Positions 59,077 through 64,000 of a stretch of DNA of 64,000 nucleotides are shown piece after piece. The translations under genes were made by a program, and so were the position numbers. The DNA comes from Pseudovibrio sp. M1P-2-3 (GTDB taxonomy: Bacteria; Pseudomonadota; Alphaproteobacteria; Rhizobiales; Stappiaceae), in NCBI RefSeq assembly GCF_031501865.1, contig NZ_JARRCW010000001.1, positions 1,618,501 through 1,682,500 on the forward strand. Direction: 5' to 3'. Position 1 is the stretch's first letter; every line of letters starts with the position of its first letter. The notes beneath the pieces are model-generated. The model saw only the letters and a program-made list of their open reading frames with translations. It did no database searches and had not been told where the DNA came from.

Positions 59077-60744
59077 ATGTCGAGCGAGTCTCAGCTCGTT
59101 TTTTTGCCGCTCGGCGGCGTTGGTGAAATTGGAATGAATTTGGGCCTTTATGGATGGGGCCCAGAAGATGACAGAACTTGGCTTGTTGTTGATTTCGGGG
59201 TCTCGTTTGCGGGTCCCGAGTTGCCGGGAGTGGATTTGGTTCTGCCAGACTTGCGCTACCTTGAGGAAATCAGGGATCAGGTGGTCGGTATTGTCATCAC
59301 CCATGCACATGAGGATCATTACGGGGCACTTTCCTACATCTGGGATAGGGTACGCCTGCCTGTTTTTGCAACCCCGTTTACCGCGCGCTTGTTAGAAGCG
59401 AAGCTGGCAATGGATGGGGGAGGGCTGGATATTCCCGTCACAGTGGTTAATCAAGGAGACCGGTTCAAGGCTGGAGCCTTTGATATCGAGCTGATCACTA
59501 TGACCCACTCCATCCCCGAGCCTTGTGCGCTGGCCATTCGTGTTGGTGGCCATTTGGCGGTGCATACGGGCGATTGGAAGATTGACTTGACACCGGGAAT
59601 TGGCAAACCCATAGATTTGGACCGCCTTGCAGAACTTGGCCGTGAAGGGGTGGATGCCCTTATTTGCGACAGCACCAATGCCCTGCGAGATGGCACCAGC
59701 CCCAGCGAGAAAGACGTGCAGGCAGCCTTGACGGAAATTATCAAGGTTGCTCCAAACCGCGTTGCCGTGACCACGTTTGCCTCTAATGTGGCCCGCATGC
59801 GGGCGGTGGCAGAAGCGGCTTATGCGTGTGATCGCGAAATTGTGGTTATTGGCCGCTCCATGGCCCGCACCTATGAGATTGGCCGTGATCTGGGCTATTT
59901 CGACGGCTTGCCTCCATTTCGTGATGAAGAAACCTATGGCTCGCTGCCCCGTAAAAATGTGGTGGCTCTTTGCACAGGCTCGCAAGGCGAGGCGAGGGCG
60001 GCTATGGCCCGTATTGCCGGCGATAACCACCGGCAGGTGGCCCTTTCCGCAGGTGATACGGTCATCTTTTCGTCCCGCACCATTCCGGGAAATGAGAAGG
60101 CGGTAAACGGGGTCATCAACGAACTTGTCTCGCAGAAGCTCAAAGTCATCACCGACAGGGACGCACTTGTGCATGTATCGGGCCATCCACGGCGTGGTGA
60201 ACTGTCTCAGGTCTATGACCTTCTCAAGCCCAAGCGTGTGGTTCCTGTTCACGGCGAAGCTTTGCACTTGGCAGCTCATGAAGAGTTTGCACGTACCAAA
60301 GGCGTAAGAGATACAGCCATCATCAAGGACGGCGATATGGTTCGCCTTGTTCCGGGCAAGCTACAAGTCATTGACGAGGCCCCAGCCGGAATAACGGTCA
60401 AGGATGGCCGCCTCATTGGCCCACCAGAGGAAATGGGAATTCAGGAACGGCGTAAACTCTCGTTTGCCGGTTCTGTTGTCGTTTCTCTAGCTGTCACCGG
60501 CAAAGGTGAACTTGATGGCGAGATCGACGTGATCCTTATGGGCATACCCGATTGCAATCATGACGGTGATGACTTTGAAGATCTGGTGCGCGATGCCGTC
60601 TATTCCGCCGTCATCAGCATTCCAAAAGGACGGCGCAAGGATGTGGATCTGGTAAGAGAAGCCGCCCGCCGCTCCGCCCGTTATGCCATTGTAGATCACT
60701 GGGGCAAGAAACCCCAATGCACAGCCCTCGTAAGAAGGGTGTAA
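59077..60744 (+). CDS. rnj: Ribonuclease J
   Basis: A 555-residue metallo-beta-lactamase/beta-CASP nuclease. The zinc motif is HAHEDH (in VITHAHEDHYGAL), followed by HTGDWKID, CDSTNAL and, after the beta-CASP insert, HVSGHPRRGEL and VPVHGEALHL. The ATG at 59077 has GGAGG eight bases before it and is preferred over the ATG at 59053. It degrades or trims RNA 5'-to-3' and endonucleolytically, alongside the RNase E encoded at 4099-7086. A clear terminator follows. Confidence 0.95.
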   Translation: MSSESQLVFLPLGGVGEIGMNLGLYGWGPEDDRTWLVVDFGVSFAGPELPGVDLVLPDLRYLEEIRDQVVGIVITHAHEDHYGALSYIWDRVRLPVFATPFTARLLEAKLAMDGGGLDIPVTVVNQGDRFKAGAFDIELITMTHSIPEPCALAIRVGGHLAVHTGDWKIDLTPGIGKPIDLDRLAELGREGVDALICDSTNALRDGTSPSEKDVQAALTEIIKVAPNRVAVTTFASNVARMRAVAEAAYACDREIVVIGRSMARTYEIGRDLGYFDGLPPFRDEETYGSLPRKNVVALCTGSQGEARAAMARIAGDNHRQVALSAGDTVIFSSRTIPGNEKAVNGVINELVSQKLKVITDRDALVHVSGHPRRGELSQVYDLLKPKRVVPVHGEALHLAAHEEFARTKGVRDTAIIKDGDMVRLVPGKLQVIDEAPAGITVKDGRLIGPPEEMGIQERRKLSFAGSVVVSLAVTGKGELDGEIDVILMGIPDCNHDGDDFEDLVRDAVYSAVISIPKGRRKDVDLVREAARRSARYAIVDHWGKKPQCTALVRRV

Positions 60745-60749
60745 AACTC

Positions 60750-60781
60750 AACCGCGCTCATGACAATGAGCGCGGTTTTTT
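60750..60781 (+). terminator. Intrinsic terminator of rnj
   Basis: A 12-bp AACCGCGCTCAT / ATGAGCGCGGTT stem with a four-base loop runs into TTTTTT, directly after the rnj stop. It probably ends the whole nuo-birA-rnj transcript. Confidence 0.93.
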
Positions 60782-60895
60782 GTTTCCTGGAGCATGGGTA
60801 ATGAAGTGGCTCAAGCGGGGCAAGTAAGGTTATGCTCTGGAAAGCAATGTGTTGCCTACCTAAAAGCACTTCAATCAAGTCGTCCTATAATTCGT

Positions 60896-61375
60896 TTAAT
60901 CAGACATGCTTCGCCGGTCTTTATGAACGGAATATCTATTTGACGATAATTGAAGCCTTTCAATGACGGCACTGGATCGAACCAAATCAGCAACCGTTGT
61001 GTCCTCAAGTTCGGCCTTAAATGCGGAATCAGCTGCAGTTAAGGCATTTGAAACGGCTTCATGTACGGACTTTTCAAGAGGGCATGTCGGCGTATCACCA
61101 GCGTTCCCAACAGCAAATAATTGCGGTGAGCCCAGTGCTGCATAAACTTCAGCTAGTGTGATATTTTCAATTGGTTTTGCCATACACCAGCCTCCGCCAT
61201 GCCCCTTGAGCGAAGACACGATCCCTGCATCTCTAAGCCCCCCCATCATGCGCCGAACGAGCGAGGGATTAGTCCCAAGAACCTTACCGATTTGCTCGGA
61301 AGTCTGAGAAACGTCGTTCTGGTCTAAATGCAGCATCACATGGAGCGCTCGGGAAAGGCGGCTATTGGGTCTCAC
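60896..61375 (-). CDS. Rrf2-family transcriptional regulator
   Basis: A 159-residue winged-helix regulator starting at GTG 61375 (AGGAG ten bases upstream). Rrf2 features are the N-terminal RLSRALHVMLHL, the recognition segment TNPSLVRRMMGGLRDAGIV, and the wing SLKGHGGGWCMAKP. Only two cysteines are present, C64-region GWC and C98-region TPTCPLEK, not the three that hold FeS clusters in IscR and NsrR. It is thus likelier to sense by thiol chemistry or a ligand. It is divergent from an efflux gene, which it probably represses through motifs in the shared 270-base gap. Confidence 0.88.
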   Translation of the reverse strand: MRPNSRLSRALHVMLHLDQNDVSQTSEQIGKVLGTNPSLVRRMMGGLRDAGIVSSLKGHGGGWCMAKPIENITLAEVYAALGSPQLFAVGNAGDTPTCPLEKSVHEAVSNALTAADSAFKAELEDTTVADLVRSSAVIERLQLSSNRYSVHKDRRSMSD

Positions 61376-61419
61376 GGGTAACTCTCCTGTTTCTGGCAGG
61401 TTACACCAAGTACAGTTTT

Positions 61420-61664
61420 GTTACAAATAAAGATACATGAAATTGACAGGGCATTATTGTTACTTTAAAGGTTACATGTATCGTGAGGCTCTCCCCATCG
61501 AAACGTACCGGTGACTATTAGGGATTGGCCTTAGAAGTCCAAGTCACCAAGAGGCTACAAGTTGCCTCCCGTGAAAATCAATATCTAGCAAAGTCAGAGT
61601 TTAGCCGGGCCATTCAAGAGGCATCTAAAACTATCCTACTGATATTTGTTACAATTGATGTATC
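61420..61664. promoter_or_regulatory. Repeated operator-like motifs between the Rrf2 regulator and the MFS gene
   Basis: Three related elements occur: GTTACA-N6-GATACAT (61420-61438), GTTACATGTATCGTG (61471-61485) and GTTACA-N4-ATGTATC (61648-61664). ATGTATC in two sites and its complement GATACAT in the first point to binding of one dimeric factor. The last site overlaps the start region of the MFS gene. A TTGACA at 61443-61448 may be its -35 box. Confidence 0.55.
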
Positions 61665-61675
61665 ATGAAAAGGAT

Positions 61676-63118
61676 ATGATTTTGTCAACGGAACTCTTAA
61701 ATTTGGAACAGCAGTTTCCAAAGCGCGGGCTGGCGGTTGCTGTCCTCTTTCTTGCTGCATTTATGAATACGCTGGATGTTACTATCGTTAATTTGGCACT
61801 TCCCACCATTCAAGAGGAACTAAACGCAACACCAAGTCAGCTGGAATGGGTGCTGATTATATATGTTTTGACTTTTGCAGCTGGCCTTTTGCCTTTTGGC
61901 CGATTTGGCGATGTGCTGGGGCGCAATAAATTATTCGGCTGGGGGCTGATTGGCTTTATTGGCAGCTCGGGCGTTTGCGGCGTCGCACCAGACATTACCA
62001 CGCTGATCACTGCAAGAGCCGCGCAGGGATTTGCCGGTGCTATGATGGTGCCGCAGGTTCTGGCAATTGTTCATGTGCTCTTTGAGCCGGAGCAAAAAGG
62101 CAAAGTCATCAGCCTGTTTGGAACCATCAGCGGACTGGGTGCGGTGACAGGCCCGGTGCTCGGAGGTTTTCTGGTCTCTGCAGATATTGCTGATCTGAGT
62201 TGGCGGGCTGTCTTTCTGATTAACTTGCCATTGGGGATTATTTCTCTAGTTGGCGCTCTCCTTTACTTACCGAAGAAAGAGGCCCCAGCCCACAAAGGCT
62301 CAGATTGGGGCGGAGCGGCTTTGTTTGCCTTCAGTATTCTTGCGATTACCTATCCCCTTGTGGAAGGACGACTTTTGGGCTGGCCGTGGTGGTGCTTTGC
62401 GTTGATGCTTGGTGGTCTGATACTCTTGCTCCTGTTCAGCAGGACACAAATTTTGCGTGCAAGGAAAAACCTGCCGCAAGTAATGCCGGCAAACTTGCTT
62501 AAAGACCGTTTTTTTCTATTGGGCCTTGGTATTGTTGCGCTCTTCTTCTCTGGCACTGCTGGTGTTATGTTTATGCTTGCGGTCTATCTTCAATCTGGGT
62601 TTGGTTTGTCCGCTCAAGATGCCGGTGTCGCTTTGGCGGCGCATCCTGCTGGTGTGATGATAGCCTCGTTTTTCGCCAGTCGGCTTGCAAACAAGTGGCT
62701 GGAAGCGCGCCTTGCGCTTGGGGCTTTAACCGTATTGCTTGGCATGATAGGCCTCGTACTGGTTATAAACTCTTCATCCACTGCATTTGACCAGCTATCC
62801 TTTTTGCCTCCCCTACTGCTTGTTGGTATGGGTATGGGGACATCTCTGGCAACAATGTTCCAACTTGTGCTTTCACGTGTTGCAAGCGAAGATGCTGGCG
62901 CCGGATCGGGTATATTGCAGGCATTCCAGCAAGTAGGTGTGGCAGTAGGTATTGCTGTGATCGGGCAAATATTTTTCAGCACATCTTCACAGTTTGGCAA
63001 TAATTCAGGGCACAGTGCGGCCGCATCCGCGGCACTGCAATATCCAATCGGCATATACGTCGCCCTTACTCTGATTGCAGTGTATTTATGGAAGAGCAAA
63101 GCCAGCGCACAGCGGTAA
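61676..63118 (+). CDS. DHA2-family (EmrB/QacA-type) MFS drug efflux transporter
   Basis: A ~480-residue major-facilitator protein with about 14 helices. Helix 1 carries NTLDVTIVNLALPTIQ (DHA2 signature with the membrane aspartate), then GRFGDVLGRNKLF in loop 2-3 and the motif C GAVTGPVLGGFLVS in helix 5. Starts are ambiguous: the ATG at 61676 is only one base from AAGGA, a TTG at 61682 has ideal spacing to it, and ATG 61658 has none. It should export hydrophobic or cationic compounds by proton antiport. Divergent from an Rrf2 regulator, its likely controller. Confidence 0.88.
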   Translation: MILSTELLNLEQQFPKRGLAVAVLFLAAFMNTLDVTIVNLALPTIQEELNATPSQLEWVLIIYVLTFAAGLLPFGRFGDVLGRNKLFGWGLIGFIGSSGVCGVAPDITTLITARAAQGFAGAMMVPQVLAIVHVLFEPEQKGKVISLFGTISGLGAVTGPVLGGFLVSADIADLSWRAVFLINLPLGIISLVGALLYLPKKEAPAHKGSDWGGAALFAFSILAITYPLVEGRLLGWPWWCFALMLGGLILLLLFSRTQILRARKNLPQVMPANLLKDRFFLLGLGIVALFFSGTAGVMFMLAVYLQSGFGLSAQDAGVALAAHPAGVMIASFFASRLANKWLEARLALGALTVLLGMIGLVLVINSSSTAFDQLSFLPPLLLVGMGMGTSLATMFQLVLSRVASEDAGAGSGILQAFQQVGVAVGIAVIGQIFFSTSSQFGNNSGHSAAASAALQYPIGIYVALTLIAVYLWKSKASAQR

Positions 63119-63558
63119 AGTTCACCCCGACTTAGCCCTTACCTGCAGTTTGGTCCCGTGAAAAGATAATCAGGTTGTATTTGTCTGTCTCATTGCCCTT
63201 CTTGGAAGATAGGGCAGAGATGACACGGCCTTCTCTCCTCACGGGACTAAACACTTACGACAGTGGTCACCTCGATCCACCAATATTACCTCTCTTTCAA
63301 AAAAGGAACTTGATGAGATCGTTCACAGGTATAATTCTACATCAAAAAAGTGCCATTAACGTTGCACTTCGCTCGTGAGTCACTAACCTCGGATCAAGTG
63401 CGGGGGTGACATCCTTGTTTTCTTACGAGGTCATCCCGACCAACAAGCTGGGATCAAGACAGAACCCGATAGATTCCTCTTATTGCTGACTGGCATAACT
63501 TCTTTATTTTGAAAGAATTCTTCTCGTTTGATTGAATTCTCCAAAACGGAACAGGGCT
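63119..63558. other. Intergenic region between converging MFS and NUDIX genes
   Basis: About 440 bases without a recognisable gene. A 67-codon frame at 63175-63378 shows no family resemblance. No clear intrinsic terminator is visible for either converging gene. Confidence 0.4.
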
Positions 63559-64000
63559 CTAAGCCGCTGACAATTCTTCTTGCCAACCGAACTGGGAATA
63601 GGCCCTTGCACCTTGAATATGTCCCATAGCCTGTCTCACATAAGGCAATGTGTTTTTGGGGGGGAAATCAATCGGGTGCCACTCTAAACTGGAGTGTTTA
63701 TGGGGCTCAGCCAGATAGGGCGAACCCTGCCAGCGGGTTGCCTCAAAAAAGCACCCCATCCATTCGTTCCCTTCGGTGAGGCAGTGTATTACGTGACGAA
63801 GTCGAAGGTCATCGGGAACTATGGTGATGCCTACTTCCTCAAAGGCCTCGCGGGCAGCGGCCTGCCTTAAGGGTTCTCCGCCTTCTACTGCCCCCGCCGG
63901 AAGGCTGTAAAACCCGTCCATCCATCCGGTGTGTGAACGCTTCAACCATAAGATATCCTCTTCACAGCGCACGATCACGAACACGGAAGTAGAGTGTTTA
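63559..64000 (-). CDS. NUDIX hydrolase (partial, N-terminus beyond window)
   Basis: At least 141 residues with a full Nudix box, GAVEGGEPLRQAAAREAFEE followed by VGI, in the pattern GX5EX7REUXEEXGU. The frame stays open from the GTG at 63984 to the window edge, and the upstream codons (HSTSVFVIV) match typical small NUDIX N-termini, so the true start probably lies past 64000. The family cleaves nucleoside diphosphates linked to another moiety; the substrate cannot be named. Confidence 0.88.
   Translation of the reverse strand, partial: KHSTSVFVIVRCEEDILWLKRSHTGWMDGFYSLPAGAVEGGEPLRQAAAREAFEEVGITIVPDDLRLRHVIHCLTEGNEWMGCFFEATRWQGSPYLAEPHKHSSLEWHPIDFPPKNTLPYVRQAMGHIQGARAYSQFGWQEELSAA

Noticed and set aside
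63175-63378. 67-codon frame between the MFS and NUDIX genes
   Set aside because: No motif, and amino-acid composition looks random.

Overview
The window is chromosomal DNA of an alphaproteobacterium. Evidence: an RNase E whose S1 domain carries an acidic insertion, coexistence of RNase E and RNase J, an alphaproteobacterial-type RF2, NuoE with a long C-terminal tail, and the gene orders rne/amiC/mrcA/prfB, tRNA-Leu/tig/clpP/clpX/lon/hup and nuoA-N/birA/rnj, which are familiar from Hyphomicrobiales (Rhizobiales). The moderate GC content and protein style suggest a marine Stappiaceae member such as Pseudovibrio; that placement is inference.
Layout. 1-1064: fatty-acid synthesis genes accC (cut by the window edge) and accB, minus strand. 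1570-3828: periplasmic quality-control pair (M48 protease with TPRs, ScsC/DsbA-like oxidoreductase). 4099-7086: RNase E, minus, with divergent cell-wall genes amiC and mrcA and then prfB, which carries a programmed +1 frameshift. 13227-15897: M23 endopeptidase, a DUF455 ferritin-like protein and a Bcp peroxiredoxin, minus. 16089-22843: AsmA/DUF3971 protein, a frameshifted DUF2165 gene, an MFS transporter, tyrS. 23060-24429: a two-gene arsenic operon (arsR-acr3) with a visible promoter and operator. 24715-26690: an orphan amino-acid binding protein, a gene-poor stretch with an unexplained minus-strand terminator, and an unrecognised 179-aa protein. 26795-30935: nitrogen control (glnB-glnA, minus), a VOC protein and nnrD. 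30936-31969: a decayed RTX fragment. 31970-39323: tRNA-Leu and the protein-quality block tig, clpP, clpX, lon, hupB. 39650-42492: two identical tRNA-Val and three identical tRNA-Asp genes flanking a membrane protein and a peptidoglycan-binding gene split by an in-frame TGA. 43313-60744: the complete 14-subunit NADH dehydrogenase operon with one extra 80-aa membrane-protein ORF between nuoH and nuoI, then birA and RNase J. 60896-64000: a divergent Rrf2 regulator/DHA2 efflux pair with repeated operator-like motifs, and an edge-truncated NUDIX gene.
How it works together: most of the window is housekeeping (biotin-dependent carboxylation with BirA, cell-wall growth, translation termination, proteolysis, nitrogen sensing, complex I). 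Accessory content is limited to arsenic resistance, efflux, the 179-aa protein and decayed genes. I saw no CRISPR array, prophage, insertion sequence or defence island. The points most worth following are the RF2 frameshift, three genes in decay, the extra ORF inside the nuo operon, the minus-strand terminator near 25.57 kb that implies an unannotated transcript, and the Cys/His-containing 179-aa protein.
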